64,000 bases of DNA, taken from assembly GCF_016859285.1 (NCBI RefSeq), contig NC_053414.1:1288517-1352516 (forward strand), given 5' to 3'. The position numbers were made by a program, and so were the translations under genes. Shown here one piece after another: positions 22,381 through 56,728 of the stretch; position 1 is the stretch's first letter; each line of letters starts with the position of its first letter. The notes under the pieces are model-generated. The model was not told the DNA's origin, did not search any database, and saw nothing but the letters and a program-made list of their open reading frames with translations. The stretch comes from Xiphias gladius. Lineage: Eukaryota; Chordata; Actinopteri; Istiophoriformes; Xiphiidae.

Positions 22381-23750
22381 TGAATGAAGATGAAACTGTC
22401 ACCTGAGAGAGAAGAGGCTGAAGATGTCACCTGGAAAATAACATTCGTCAGTCTCAGTGGTTTAAAGTGTTCAGATTATACAGAGAGAAAACGTGTTCTG
22501 TTCAAATGTGGTGATTAAACGTTTATTAGTGAGCTCTGATGTGTGTAAATGCATTTGGTCCATAGCTGAACTCTAGTAGTCAAAGCAGCATTTTCACCAT
22601 TTACTCCCTAATTAAATCTCAATTGTATAAAATTTAAAAAAAAGTATAAGCAGTGCCGACAGTCCCTCTGAAGCTCTTTAACTTCTTCTTTAAACTGTTA
22701 ATTCATATTTATAAACTAAGTAACATAATCTGAACTTTAATTTACAGAAAATGACGGCTGTAAAATTATTTACCTTCCTGGTCTGATTTGATTCGTGTCA
22801 AAGAAAAGTCACATTACCGATACGCCACTTGAACCCCTAACGTCACAGTTAGAGCTGACAGGAGATCAGTACATCCGTCTTCACTGCTGGTCTACAACAA
22901 GGCGCTCAGACTGCTTTTACTTCGAGTCCGGGTTATTAGGGTCAGACTAACCCGATCTGATCCAGTCCTGTAATAAATCCTCCTTCATGCAGGTTCTAGT
23001 GTTCTATGTGTGCTGATTCACCTGGATCGGGGTGGACAAAATAATAGAAACACCTGTCAGTATAACACAATAAATGAAGAAAAGCACCTGCTTCCGTTTA
23101 ACACCTCCAACAGTAATTGTCATCTGTAAGTCTGATTTTTTTGAAGTGTAACAGGTGTATAATAATACCTGTGTATAATTTAGTAAATACGTCCTCTTCC
23201 ATGTCTGAGTTAAGATCTTCCTCAGATGGTCGTCATTTCATAAAAAACCTGAGGCTGACTGTGCAGCTCCTCAAAACAGGACCTGCAAACTCTCCAAAGG
23301 AGCAGCTCCTGCTTTAATAAATTCCCTCTTCTTCATTCAGCCTAAATCCAGCAGTTCGAGGGGTTGTAAAATATCTGCCCTACAGGTCATTAACTTCATC
23401 AATATTCTACAACCTTTGGTTTATACTGAGAGATGTGGAACAGCGGACACGTTTCCATCCTACCACCGCCAGTAGATCTCCTGCCACAGTCCCTCATTAC
23501 TGGTGCCTCTGCTTCTGCTAGTATTACTGGTGGTGCTACCCTCACCTCAGCTCAGCTACTGGTACTACAGGTACCGTTACATTGCTCCTCACTGGTTGTT
23601 TTATTACTATAGATTTGTGATGCTGACAGACTAACAGACTTGACTAAAAATAGCTCTGAAAAAGGAAAAGCCATTTGAAAATAGTGGAAGTAAAATAACT
23701 TGAATCCGTTTACAGAGACAGAAAAGAACCACAAAAGGATAAATAAATGA
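22381..23750. other. Converging 3' flanks of dynein tail and tmub genes
   Basis: No exon is supported. Possible poly(A) signals for the dynein tail gene are AATAAA near 22257 (if the last intron is retained) and ATTAAA near 22512. For the tmub gene on the minus strand an ATTAAA lies at 23756-23751. Confidence 0.5.
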
Positions 23751-24124
23751 TTTAATAGAATTTCTCTTTCTTCAAAAGCTGTAATTTACACAAGTGACCT
23801 TCCTCCCCCTGTTCACACAGACAGACGTACAGACAGACACGTGAGCATGTTACAGTCTGGCAGTCGACAGAAACTAAGAAGACCAGAAAGTAAAAGAGGC
23901 ACATCGATGATCAACCGACTGAAACGTGATCTAAAAAAAAAATAAAAATTAAAGTCCTTGTTTACACTTAGCGTCTCCATGTCAACAGAAACAAAAACAA
24001 ACTAACTATCGGCACCTGTTCCCTCCCGCAGGTGTGAGTCCCGGCCGGCTCTGAGGTCAGAGGGACAGAGAGAGAGCTCCGCCCCTGGCTGCTGACATCA
24101 CCACAGCACCCAATCAGAGAGCAG

Positions 24125-26392
24125 CTAGCGGCGGTAGACTCCGAAGGCCACCAGGCTGAGGAAGATAGTGACTCCGACCAGCGAGGCGGTGGCCGGGGCC
24201 GTGAAGAACTGCCGGTACTGGATCTGACAGTACCACAGCACCGACAGCATGAGGACCAGCAAGGGGACCATCAGGCTGCCCACATTCAGAGCCACCTGCA
24301 CCTGGTCTGTGGGCCGTGGCCCCCCCGCCGCACCCCGCCCGGCATGCTGAGAGATGTGACAGTGTAGGACGCAGTTATGGACCAGGTTCAGAGAAGCCAG
24401 AGTCTGAGCATCATCCTGCAGCAGCTGACCCTGATAGATCAACCGGACCTGCTGCTCCTGACCCGCAAAGTAGGTCCTGAAAGGTCAGAAGTCAACACAA
24501 CACAACATCGATCAGATCTGTCTTATTGACTGCACTTCACTGCCTGTGTACTGGTTTTCTGGTTTTTACTGAGTCTGTTCTCGCTGCGTTAACTGTGCGA
24601 TACGCCGAGGAGCCAGAACAGGTGAAGAGAACAACGCTGCTCACCCCCTGACAGCGGCGCATTCGAAGCTCGGGGACACGTCAGATGGCGGGTGAACAGG
24701 TTCTCGTAGTCAGCGTGTTGGATGTGGGAGAAATGAGCAAGTGTAAAGACCTGAGCCACTTTTACGAGGACGGGATCATTATGGTCAGATGACTGGGTCG
24801 GATCAAGGCTGGCGGGGTGTTCCCAATCGGTGGTCTGAGGAGGGACTAACCATGAGCTGGAGACAGGGTGTTGGGAGATGTGCTAGAACAAGTCTGATCC
24901 ACATTGGCACCGCCTCAGAACTTACAGGACATAAAGGATCTGCTGCTGACGCCTAGGTGCCAGATACCGCAGGGACCTCGGTGGTCCCGTGGATTGGGGC
25001 TGTTTGGGTGGGAGCATGTCAGGTAGGTAGTCATAATTGTTTGTTTCTTCTGTGTAGAGAACGGAGAGAACGACAAGAATTTCTACCTTGAACCTAGACG
25101 ACTCTAACGACTACACCAGAGTCTGAAATTAGTTCTAACCGGCCAAAGACTCTCAGTGACGCATTCAGGTTGAGGAGTAAAATGTCGTCAACTAACCTGT
25201 AAAATGACGGGTATTTATATTAGCACCAGTTAGGAGGGAGGAGAGATGTTCTGAAAAGCCTGATGACATTAAGTTTATTTAAAAAAAATTGTTTGAACAA
25301 AACCAGAATAGTTTTAGAGACTGTGTGATGCAGAGGAGAACATTTCACACACCTCTGCAGCTCTGATCATGTATGTGCCTCATACTGCAGGACCAGGATC
25401 CTCAGTGAGAACAGACCCTTACCTTAATGACAACAGGGAACATTTCACATGTGGCTAATTATTATTGTTAATTATCTTAGGACAGCCCTTTGACTTTACA
25501 GAAATGTGTGTTACTTTCTCGGCATGTGGGGAACATCCAGTAAAGGTTTGTGGGTGAAGCATCATCCTCACAGTGTGTGTGTGCGTGCGTGTGTGTGCGT
25601 GTGCTGACGATGCTGCGTGACTACAGGCTGTGAAACCACGTGACTGGACGGGGCTGAGTCCCATTATTTAATCTACATAGAGGCTGAATTCATTGCTCGA
25701 GCCACGCGAGGGACCCGTCAGCGTTTACTCACAGTCTAAATGTTGTACCTGTATATATCAATGTGACTGAATGAATGTTGTCATCGCAGTTTGTGTGTGT
25801 AACCTTGGTGCGATACATGTGTTATTTGCCCATAAAACCTTTACCAGTGCTCAGTAAAACTACGACAGACTGTCTCTTTGTAGTACTGCAGCAGTGTGTA
25901 GCAGTGTTGTTACCGTTTGATGTATCCGATGGTGTCCTGTGGTTTGACCTGAGCTGTTCTCTCTGTGTCATTGAGAAACTTCAGTCTGACCACCATGTTC
26001 CTCTGAGACGGCGACGAAGACTCTCCTCCTCCTCCTCCCCCTCTGTTCCTCGCCCCATCTCCTCCAGCCTCGCCCCCCCTTCCCCGCTCCTCCTCCTTAT
26101 CCTCCTGGGCGGAGGCAGTGGGAGCTTCTGTCAGAGAGCTGTCACTCACAGAGCTGGAGGGTGAGGGAGAGGAGGATGAAGAGGACGCGTTTGTGTTGCT
26201 GGAGGTGGGGGGGGTGTCCTGGTGGGCGGGGCCGGTCCTCAGTGAAGGGGCGGGTCCTGCGGTGGATGTGAACAGATGTTCTGGGGGCTCAGAGGTGCGG
26301 GTGGAGATCCAGGCGAGCAGCAGCACCGCGAGGAGCAGCAGAGACCCGAACAGCAGCGTCACCTCGTCCCCTACGCCTTCGATCAGAGCCAT
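24125..26392 (-). CDS. tmub1: Transmembrane and ubiquitin-like domain protein (TMUB1/2)
   Basis: Two coding exons on the minus strand, 26392-25914 and 24476-24125, join in phase 2 into 276 aa plus stop. The ATG at 26392 begins MALIEGVGDEVT, matching the vertebrate TMUB1 N-terminus; an in-frame TTG upstream is not needed. In order there is an N-terminal membrane segment (about 10-28), a Ser/Gly/Glu-rich linker (about 32-131), a ubiquitin-like domain (about 132-200, with 'VRLKFLNDTE', 'DTIGYIKR' and 'VRLIYQGQLL'), and two C-terminal membrane segments (about 218-238 and 250-270). TMUB proteins act in ER membranes and associate with ER-associated degradation machinery. The N-terminus and 'LHCHIS' favour TMUB1, while 'LNVGSLMVP' and 'QFFTAPATASLVGVT' resemble TMUB2, so the paralogue call is provisional. 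Human TMUB1 and TMUB2 are 246 and 321 aa. Confidence 0.85.
25569..25604. repeat. GT/GC-rich microsatellite in tmub intron
   Basis: An imperfect (GT)n run with CG interruptions within the single coding intron (24477-25913). The rest of that intron holds no recognisable exon. Confidence 0.7.
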
Positions 26393-26937
26393 CGCCCCCG
26401 GCAACGCCCGCTGAGGTCAACACAGGTCACACACCTGCACAAAGAGGGCAGGGCTTAGCGTCAGCACCTGACACAAGATTATTTACCTTCTTCAGACAAA
26501 TAAAGAAGAAAGAATGACGTAGGGGAGGTACATACCCCGTCTTTTACTTGTTTGTAACATTTTGTTAAACATGAGATAAACAACAATGGAGCTGGATCAC
26601 CGTGTCTCCCGCCTCCGTGGTCAATCCTCAACCAGCCTGTATCAGTCAGGTGTTCATCATCAGACCTTCAGGTACAGTCTGAAAACAGTGTGCAGCGTTT
26701 TGCTACGGTTTCTGGGTTGAACATCACGTTTCCTCCAGACAGTGTAAACGGCGCGAAACAGGCCATGAGGTGCGTTTTCAATGGTTTAGTGAGTGTGTCA
26801 CGTGTTACAATCAGCAGTGATGTATATAAACCTCGCTGCATATAAAGGCCAGTGTGCATGCGTTTTACAACAGGGTGTTCAACACACCACCGTTTCTGTT
26901 TAAATAAACGTTTTGTCGGAGCTGAACCTGCTGCAGG
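26393..26937 (-). other. Upstream region of the tmub coding sequence
   Basis: On the minus strand a TGACCTCAG acceptor lies just upstream of the start codon, so the first tmub exon is probably non-coding and lies further right. No other exon was recognised in this interval. Confidence 0.4.
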
Positions 26938-27409
26938 AGTCTGTTGGTCCGTCTCTCGACACCTTCCCTCCTCTGTCTTTGGTTCTCAGCTTCAAGCCCA
27001 TCGGTTCCTACTGAAGACGTAAATATTTAAAAACACCTCACAAATGTATAGTTTCATTTAAAAACTCTCAGTCATTTTCCTAAAACAGCTGCTCACTGTA
27101 GTTTTTAATCAAACAAACAGGAGGAAACTGTGACTCTGTTGGGGACTATTTTCAGCGGCGGATTGATCCACGCTCGGTGCTCTAGTGAGCGTTTGTGGCA
27201 GAAGGATGGCGTGTGTGGGACTGAGTCTAAACAAACGACAGTGTGCGTGTTCGTGGTGATGAAGGAACACGTCACCCAGTGCGACAGTTTCTGGAAACGG
27301 TGGAGCTCTGTGGCTCCGAGGAACCAGAGACATCGCAGCTCCTGTTAGTGGGAGACGTTCAGATCTGGTTTGAGTCTGAACATGATGATGAGACGAGAAA
27401 TACAGAAAA
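26938..27409. repeat. Inverted 472-bp duplication, left copy
   Basis: This block matches the reverse complement of 63032-63503 over its full length without gaps. I found one mismatch in the parts compared by eye, and both copies carry the same 74-aa open frame. It lies between tmub and asap1. The edges show no obvious terminal repeats or target-site duplication. Confidence 0.9.
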
Positions 27410-27567
27410 GGATATCAGTTTAAAACTTGACCTAGCTAGACCTGCCACATTTGAGAGCTGAACCTGACCTGAAATCTGAGGTTGTATTTTTGTTAGTTCA
27501 CCAGGAAAGACTGGCCACACCGTGTATCTGTGGGTCTGAGAAGGCTTCAAGAGAATAAAGTTTCCTT

Positions 27568-27584
27568 AAAAAAAAAAAAAAAAA
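27568..27584 (+). repeat. Poly(A) run
   Basis: A run of about 17 A after an AATAAAG-like phrase, possibly the tail of a retroposed sequence. Confidence 0.6.
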
Positions 27585-29160
27585 GCCTTGGAGAGCATGT
27601 GTCTTCTCTAGTCCGTTGCTGCTGTGGACGGCAGCATCTTTCAGGACACGTCCTCCACCTCCACACTAACACTGGTCTGAGACAGTGGACAAGTCAAGAG
27701 TCAACTGAAACTTACATGAACTTAAGTTAATTCATCCTTTTTAATTCGTTAATTGATTCATCAAGTTTCTGGCCCATGTCACATTATTTGAATAATTATA
27801 TCATTAGGAATTATTTTTATATTCAGCTGGGACCTACAGGAAAATGTGATATGATAAATAATTCCAGTTTTCCATCAGACCTTCAGACTTTGACCAGTTA
27901 GACTGTGAAACAGGGATTAAACTTCATTCTTTGTGGTTTTAAAAAGTATTAAAGTCTTTAACTCAGTGAACCTACAGAAACTACCAGACTTTTTGCTTCT
28001 TTCCCAGTGTTCACTGAGTAACTACCTCCAGGACATGATGCCCACGGACCCAGAACCTGATCCTCAGTCAGGACCAGTCAGGTTCAGGTCAAGCAGCAGA
28101 ATAAACTGGGTCCGAACCCTACAGGTCAGAACCGGGTTTAGGTCAGGTTTAGGTTACGGGGGCCGGAGATTGTATTATTCAATGATGGGTCCCCACGAAT
28201 ATAGTAAAACAAGGTTTGTGTGCGCGTGAACCTGATGCGCTCACATGTTTTGACGTCACGTGTTACTATGGAAACTGTGGTTGAAGTGATTGATCAGTTT
28301 CTCAAGACGTCAGAGGAGGATTCATGTTTTTATTCAATAAAATGTTGTTTTCCGTCATAAAACTTGGAAACATCAGTTATTTTGTGACCTAATCCAGAAA
28401 TAAACACGTTCCCAACTGTTCATTAGTTTTTGATTATTTTATCATTTAACTGCAAATTTACAAACGGAGTCTCTCATTTCAACGATTTCACATCGAAGTT
28501 CAGACACTAAATTCATTTCATTTGTTTCTGTAAAAATCCCAAAACGGTTGAAACTACAAAGACTAAAGATGAAACAATGAACCATTTGATTGATCAGTTG
28601 ATCAACAAAAAAGTGTATAATCAACTGTTTTCATTATCGATCATTAGTTTTAGTCGAATATTCACTGACTAAATAAATATTGATTAATGATGACGGATTA
28701 AAGAGATAAGGATTGAAGTCTGAAAGGTTTAAAGCGGGTTAAAGTGGAAATACAAGCGGGACGCTTTTTATTTCTCAAACTTTGTTATTTTTCTGTTTTT
28801 ACCTTAAACCTGAACTTGTGTCTGTTCGAACTGTTTACCCCTGGACTTGACTTATCTGGTTTATGCATTTATTTGGGTCGTCCCTGCCGGGCTCTCGGTT
28901 AGCTCGGGTTTAGCTCTGGGTTAGCTCTGGGTTATCTGGTCTTGTATCGGTCCGGTTATTGTCCACAGCTCCGGTTTAACCCCTGACAGCCTGAACCTGC
29001 TGATTTTCGGTCAAACTGATTAATACCGTGCTAAACTCTGAGCTAAATGCTAATGGCGTTTGAACCCGGACAGGAAGTCAGCTAAGCTCCATGCTAAAAG
29101 CTAACAGCTGGTTAATACCTGTCCAAACAGAGTCAGAGTCAGTTTGTAGATAAATACGGT
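27585..29160. other. Intergenic stretch, nothing coding seen
   Basis: AT-rich intergenic sequence. One X-box-like phrase (GTTACTATGGAAAC) is at 28262-28275. Open frames of 60-98 codons lack splice support. Confidence 0.6.
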
Positions 29161-29164
29161 AAAA

Positions 29165-29300
29165 TAAAAACTTACAGTTAAGCTGATAAACCTCACATCA
29201 CAGCGCGTTAGCCTGCAGCTAACCAGGCTAGTCTTTTCCGATGCTGCCCGGCACTTCCTGCTGCTTCCTCTTCTGTGGTTCTGACCGAGCGGACGCATGG
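29165..29300 (-). promoter_or_regulatory. Candidate non-coding first exon of the tmub gene
   Basis: A GC-richer patch read on the minus strand ends in a usable donor (AACT|GTAAGT). It lies upstream of the tmub coding exon, whose start codon follows a splice acceptor. Transcript evidence is lacking; it could belong to another unit. Confidence 0.3.
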
Positions 29301-29645
29301 TGACGTGACGCTGCCCCCTGCCGGTTCCTCTGGTTGATTTCTGTGCCTGAGCTCGTCGGTGTGTTTCCTGCACGTTGCAGATGTACTGCAGTAAAAGTAC
29401 TGATACACACTGTGAAATGCTCCGGTAAAAGTAAAGGTCCTGCACCGTGAATGTGACTCCAGTAGAGGGATGAGAGGAAACTGTATTTAAAAGTATTTAA
29501 AGTAGAAGTAAAACGATGCTGCGACTTGTTTCTGTCACTGATGCTTTTTACTGTTGGAGCTGAGGGGGAGACCATTTTAACTGATTCATGTAAAACTGTC
29601 ACTAATGATGATTTTCTCTACGTGTTCATCTGCTGAATATTTTCA

Positions 29646-29646
<1 letters not shown>

Positions 29647-29684
<38 letters not shown>

Positions 29685-29690
29685 CTGATT
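29647..29690. repeat. (GATT)n microsatellite
   Basis: About ten tandem GATT units with one GACT interruption. Confidence 0.95.
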
Positions 29691-31180
29691 ACTATAACCT
29701 GAGAGAAATGTCGCCACAGTTACACAACGTGAAAGCTTCAGTGTTTCGTTTCTCTACATTGTTAAAAACGCATTTCAGTGATTAAAATAACGAAAGGGAA
29801 ATACATCGATCACCAATAATCGACTGATACCTTCAGCTTTGCTCGTGTTTACTGTTGGGTTGTTTCTTTTCTAACAAAGCACCGGATTCTATGAACTCGA
29901 CACGTTTAAAGTGTAAAGTTGCACGAAAGGGAAACGACGCAGCTGAAGCCCGAGGTTTCCTTTACGTGTCGGGGGAGTTATCGGGATTTGAAACCGCCTC
30001 AGACTCGCGTTGTGCTGCTGAACACGGTTCAACCGCTCAGTGCCGATCGCCGATCAATAAGATTTCTGACGTCCGACTCTCAACTCATCCGTATTGATAC
30101 GGTGAGTATTGATCCGAATGTGGATCGATAACGTTAATGAATCATGACAAATATCTGATTATGTTAATCACGTTTCCCACTCTCTCCTCCAATTAGCCCG
30201 CGGTGTGACGCATGCGCACTGACCAACCGTTCTCCAGCTCACCCCGAAGCAGCGTCAAGAGCGGGAATTTACAGGATGTTACACGGTTTCTCCTTCAAAA
30301 TAAAAGCCGGACTTCAACAAGCTTAATAAAGGCAATTCACGTGTCAATGCAGGAGTATACAGTCTGTTGTAAAAAAAAATCCAAATGATTTCATAGAGAA
30401 ATAGTCAGATGGTAAAGAGCAGGTTAAAAGTATTATATAATAAGAATAATAATAATAGAATAAAAATAAAAGAATCCACTGCACGTTAGTGCAGGACGGT
30501 CATACTGGAACTGAGAAAATGTGGTTAAAATAATCCGAAACACATCGGAAGGAAAAGTATCCAGAAAACAGAATTCCTCTGCCTCTCAGTTTGACTTCCC
30601 AGCGACTGGGCCTCCATCAGGCCCAAACTTCATCTAAAATACTGAGACTTCACCTGTTTATCGAGTCTGAAGGAGTTTATTTAGTTTCTCTCGAGAACGT
30701 TTCCACTTCAAACCCCGAAGAACTTTAAAATCTTCTCCGGAAAAGCATCAGCTGCAAACACAACCTGGGCATTAACAGATGGCGTGAGAAAGGGTCTAAG
30801 GCAGAACCTTGAATCCACATTTAACCTTCACACAGCCGGATTTCCCACCGTCTCACTGTGATCGAGGTCATCGGAGGATCTTGTCCGATCCGTAAACACC
30901 CCAGTCGTCGTTACTCTGCCGAAGATGCAGATCTTGGTCTATGATGTGTAGACCTGCGTGAATGCGTACATATATGTATATATACACGCAGCTTGATACC
31001 ACAGACAGTAAAACACAACTTTAAAGGAAAAACATAAAGTGGCCTTTGCAGCCTGGAGGAAACAGCAACTAATGAAAAACAGCGGAGATATTTTGGAACA
31101 TTTTATGGATTTTATTTGGTCAGTTGAACTTGTATGAATACGTGTAGTGTTGTATCGAGGTGAACTGACTGTTTCCTTCA
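29691..31180. other. Intergenic stretch upstream of asap1
   Basis: No exon is supported. A locally CpG-richer patch lies around 29880-30250. Remaining open frames look random. Confidence 0.55.
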
Positions 31181-31471
31181 TCCCCGCAGACGGGATTTCA
31201 GAGCGCCCTGTTTTCGGCTTTTATTTTGAAAGAATCCCGGGGTCACGTGCTGCTCGGTGTGTGACTTGACGGCAGGTGGGGGGGGATGAATCATCAGGAG
31301 GAGACAGGCTGATGAGACGCTCAGAGGACATCTGATCTGATCTGAGACCGGCCGCTGTCAAACATCTGCAGACTCACGGCAGCTGGTCCCTGGACGGACT
31401 GCGGGTCCCTCGTCCCGCCCTGGTTTTTTCCCCGTTTCTTGCTATTTTTCGGGCGGTTTGTGGCGTGAATG

Positions 31472-52965
<21,494 letters not shown>

Positions 52966-53161
52966 CAGCCCGTAGACGAGTGTCAGGCCACCGCCCACCG
53001 GCACAAGCCCCGCCCACATGCCGCGGTCACACAGGTGACAGTGGGTGGAGTCAGTCGGTCAGTGAGTAACCTGCTGCCGACCACCGGGAATAAACTAATG
53101 AGGCCAGCCTCAGTTAACGAACTCCTTGCTGTAAATAGACTTTATTATTCTGCCTAACAGA
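52966..53161 (+). terminator. asap1: asap1 3' UTR start with poly(A) signal
   Basis: After the stop codon the first AATAAA is at about 53089. A longer 3' UTR that includes the MITE at 53162-53731 cannot be excluded. Confidence 0.45.
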
Positions 53162-53731
53162 GGCCCTGTTCAGACCTGGCATTAACACGCGTCCCGGCTG
53201 ATCCGATCACAGGCGGACAGCTCTGAGTACAGGTGTGAATGCAGCCGAGGAGGATGCGTTGAAATCCGATCGCTCGGACCACATTCTTTTACCAGTGTGA
53301 ACGCTAATGCGTCCGGGGCCGCATTGAAGGACCGCCGACTCCCCTGACGTCCTCTGTGTAAGCAGAGGAACGTAGTCAGTCACAAACAAATGCAAGTCGT
53401 CGAAAACGCGTAAACTGGCTTTGTCCACGACGTCTGAACATTGTGAAAAGCACACAGACATCATCAAACATCGTGGGCTATTTGGCTTGTCAGGAATAGA
53501 CAGTCTGTATCGTTTTGAGCTCCTCTTCTTCTTCTTCTTTTAACTTCTGGCAGACTAGGCACAGGATGTGCACCGCTGCCTCCCGCTGGTTAAAAACAAC
53601 ATTTAGGGTCTCTGCAAACAGAAACGAGCTACGTGTTTATTTGCGCATAGAGCGGGAGGCGAGATCCGATGGCAGGTGGTCACTGGAGACGCGTGTGGAG
53701 ACGCATGGCACTGCCAGGTGTGAACAGGGCC
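53162..53731. mobile_element. Non-autonomous DNA transposon (MITE) with ~20-bp TIRs
   Basis: The left end GGCCCTGTTCAGACCTGGCA and the right end, read inverted, GGCCCTGTTCACACCTGGCA differ by one base over 20 bp. They enclose about 570 bp with no transposase frame. The interior is CpG-rich compared with its flanks. Superfamily is not assigned by eye. It lies 200 bp after the asap1 stop codon. Confidence 0.75.
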
Positions 53732-53739
53732 AGTGCTAC

Positions 53740-55540
53740 CATAGTAACTCAGCATGCTGACCCCAGGTGGGCTGTAGGAAGGGGTCTACAGAGAAGGAAA
53801 ACACACACAGGTCAGTGGTCAGTAAAATCTGAAGGGTTCATCCTCTGGAGAGCAGCTACCACTGCCCTCTGTTGGCCAAGCAGCTCATCACACCACCAGC
53901 CAGAAACAGAAGCACAAGAAAATAAAATCAATCTGAAGAGCCAAGAGATGGTTCATCTCAAATTTCAGTTCTGACTGACTGGTCATTACTTCTGACAATG
54001 AAGCACAAAAACAGACACGTCAGCACTCAGCTAATGCGCAGGAGACTGTAAACGTTTCCTTCTCCTCCTGCTGGATAAAACCGAGTACCTCCAGCTTTAT
54101 CAGCATATTCTGGATCTACATTGTAGTCCTGCACGGGTCCAGTTTGGCCTCCTCTCTTGGCCGTTTTTCACTGCGCGTGAACACTCTTTTACTCGTCTAC
54201 CTGGATCAGTGCAGGACTCGGATGTAGCTACATCTTTCCTCATCAGTAATTTACAAACAAACAGGTTGCATATGTAAGAGAACATGACGAAGGCCTGGAA
54301 GCAGCTTGTCTCTGGACTCTGACGATGCAGAGTGCTGAATATTTCTAGAAATGGACGCATGAGAGGTTTCATGCATATTTGATGGGTACTGAAGCAGCAG
54401 TTTCTAGCCGATTTGATCGTAGTGCATGTGTAAGATTAGTTTCATGTTTCAGGTGTATTTTAAGAGTGACAGTGTGACTTTTCCTTCTCTTCAGATGCCT
54501 CAGACTCAAATCTCTCCAAAGCCGACTGTACACACACACTGTATTTACTGTATGTATCTGTATAAAACATAAACCTCTGTATGTCCTCAAGTCTGTCTGT
54601 ACACACCTGTCACCTCTGTATGTTTCTGTACAGGTCCTGATTAATCTGGTTTCATCTGAGCAGAATAACACTCTGTTTGAGTCTTTACGTCCTTCAGTCT
54701 CATTTTCTTCAAGTTTGACTTTTCGTTAAAAAAGCGAAAATACTCTCGACTTCCTCCCAGAGTAGTTTCAGTTAAAGCCACGAGAGGATTGTTGAGTTTA
54801 GAAAATTATTTCCAACAACTTCAGAGGAGAAGTTGACTGTTGAAGTCCCAGAGATTATTGCTGTAATGAATATCCATCAGACAGCTTCATCATCACAAAT
54901 CATATGTAGAGGACGTAGGATTGATCCCTGGTACACCAGAGAGAGCAACTCCTGTCAGAACAATAAGAAAACAAAACAACTTTCTGAAGTCAAACTGTAG
55001 TTTTAAAGATTTCCCTTAAGGTTTTCAAATAAATTAACCTCAAAAATTGCTGTTACAAACAATGAAAAATTCATCGTATAACTGTGGGAAGTTTGTAGAA
55101 CTCCTCAGATAAATTCGAACCTATGATTCAAGTGTTCTGAATGTGCTAAAGCTCTGACTGATGGCTTGCATCGAATTTTAAAGGTTCTTTGAGGTATACA
55201 AACTTCTTAAACCTTCGGTTTAATCCATTAAAAACCCTTTCACATATTATAATTCATTGATTTATCCATTAATTAACCTGAGTTGAGTTGGGGGACAGGC
55301 TGTGATTTGGTGGTTTTATAATAAAATCAGGGAGAATGGGTTTTGTGCCACATGAAAGGATTTGTGAGGACATTAAAGCTGGAAGCTGTTTGTATTGTTG
55401 GTCAGTGGATATTTACTGTGATGACTGGGGACGTCTCCATCTGAACATAACATTTATGGAAAAATTATATATTCATTGGTCACCAACAGGAGGATTCTGT
55501 CTCATTTAACTCCCTCAGTATTAATGTGATCCAGTTTAAA
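53740..55540. other. Gene-free stretch downstream of asap1
   Basis: No exon is supported. It may include more distal asap1 3' UTR. Open frames of 80-100 codons show no family resemblance or splice context. Confidence 0.5.
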
Positions 55541-55544
55541 GAGA

Positions 55545-55690
55545 TGAAGGAACAGTTCAACATTTAATAAAACGTCTCTGTCTTCTCCAGAGTCAGATGA
55601 TTCACATCAATTCAGCTCTGCGTTTAGCTTAGCTCAGCACAAAAACCAGAAGCAGGGGGAAACTTTTAGCCAAGAGATACTAGATACTAG
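55545..55690 (+). repeat. Teleost GCTTAGC-type interspersed repeat, copy 1
   Basis: Shares 'gcgtttagcttagc...cagcacaaa...ggaagcagggggaaa'-type sequence with 56729-56860. This is a repeat phrase seen widely in fish intergenic DNA. Confidence 0.6.
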
Positions 55691-56728
55691 ATAGATACGT
55701 ACTGCCCAGCATGCATGGCTACAGAGATTGTAATAACATTAACCAGGCAGCGGTCTCATTTATTCAGCGTTTTATACAACAAAATAATCAAGAAGAAGAA
55801 GAAGCATTACAACCTATCCAGTCAAATGAAGAAAGTTTTCAGAGCTGTAGTTTGCTAAGGTTAGCTTGACGCTCAAACAAGAAACAGGAGTTTCAGGTGT
55901 AAGTTAGCTACTTAGCATAACCTTTTTGATTACAGGAGCCTGAGTGCTCAGTTACACCAACTTATCATGTTCGCACAAGTGGAAAAAAAAACAAAAGAAA
56001 AAAAAAACAACTTGCAACTTTGGGGGCTCCGTAGATTTGTACTTGTGATTACGTTGGCTACTGTAGCTGGAGAGCTAACCGCTTAGGTTGTGGTCAGTAC
56101 TGTCACTAGCTAGTTTATGGACCGGCAGTTAGCAAGCTAGCTAGTTAGCAGAAAGAATCCACGTCAAAGCTGAACTCTGCGAAAGCTTCATGTGGATTTA
56201 CTTCATCTCTGAGATTACAGCGATTCATTTTAAATAAATAGTTTTGCTAAGAAATTTTAATGATGTGACCAACCCTGATCGAGTTTTTCAAACAAAACAC
56301 CTTCCAGAAGCATTTAAGGTTTTTTTCACCTATTCATTTAGTCCTGTCTCTGTTTACTGTAGATGTCAGGTGCGCAGTTGGAGGGAAAGTTGGTTGGGGT
56401 TTGTTAAACCACTACTGACTCACTCTGTTCATTTAGTTTCTAAATAGAAATATTTCTTGCTGACTCATTGTGGCTAGCATGTTTGCTAACCAACACGTTA
56501 GCTTAAGAAATTATCTACAGGTAAGGTCTGTGTGCTTGTTAGCTTAAATGCAACCAAGCTAACGTAGTTGACACTAATCTGTCCTTACTGAAAAGTTGTA
56601 TGTGCTTCAACATTCAGTTTCTGAAAGTGAATTAATTATTATTGAAAACATTAAAATGACCTGAGAGCAGTGGTGAGATGTTAACAATTGCATTGTAACA
56701 ATTGTATTTTTTTTAACAATTGTATTTT

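Noticed and set aside
22061-23317. Possible further dynein linker or motor exons
   Set aside because: No linker or AAA+ motif (Walker A GPxGTGKT-type, sensor or stalk heptads) is seen in any frame between 21.7 and 24.1 kb, or elsewhere on the plus strand in the window.
26118-26414. Plus-strand open frame of 98 codons
   Set aside because: Antisense to the low-complexity Ser/Gly linker of the tmub coding exon.
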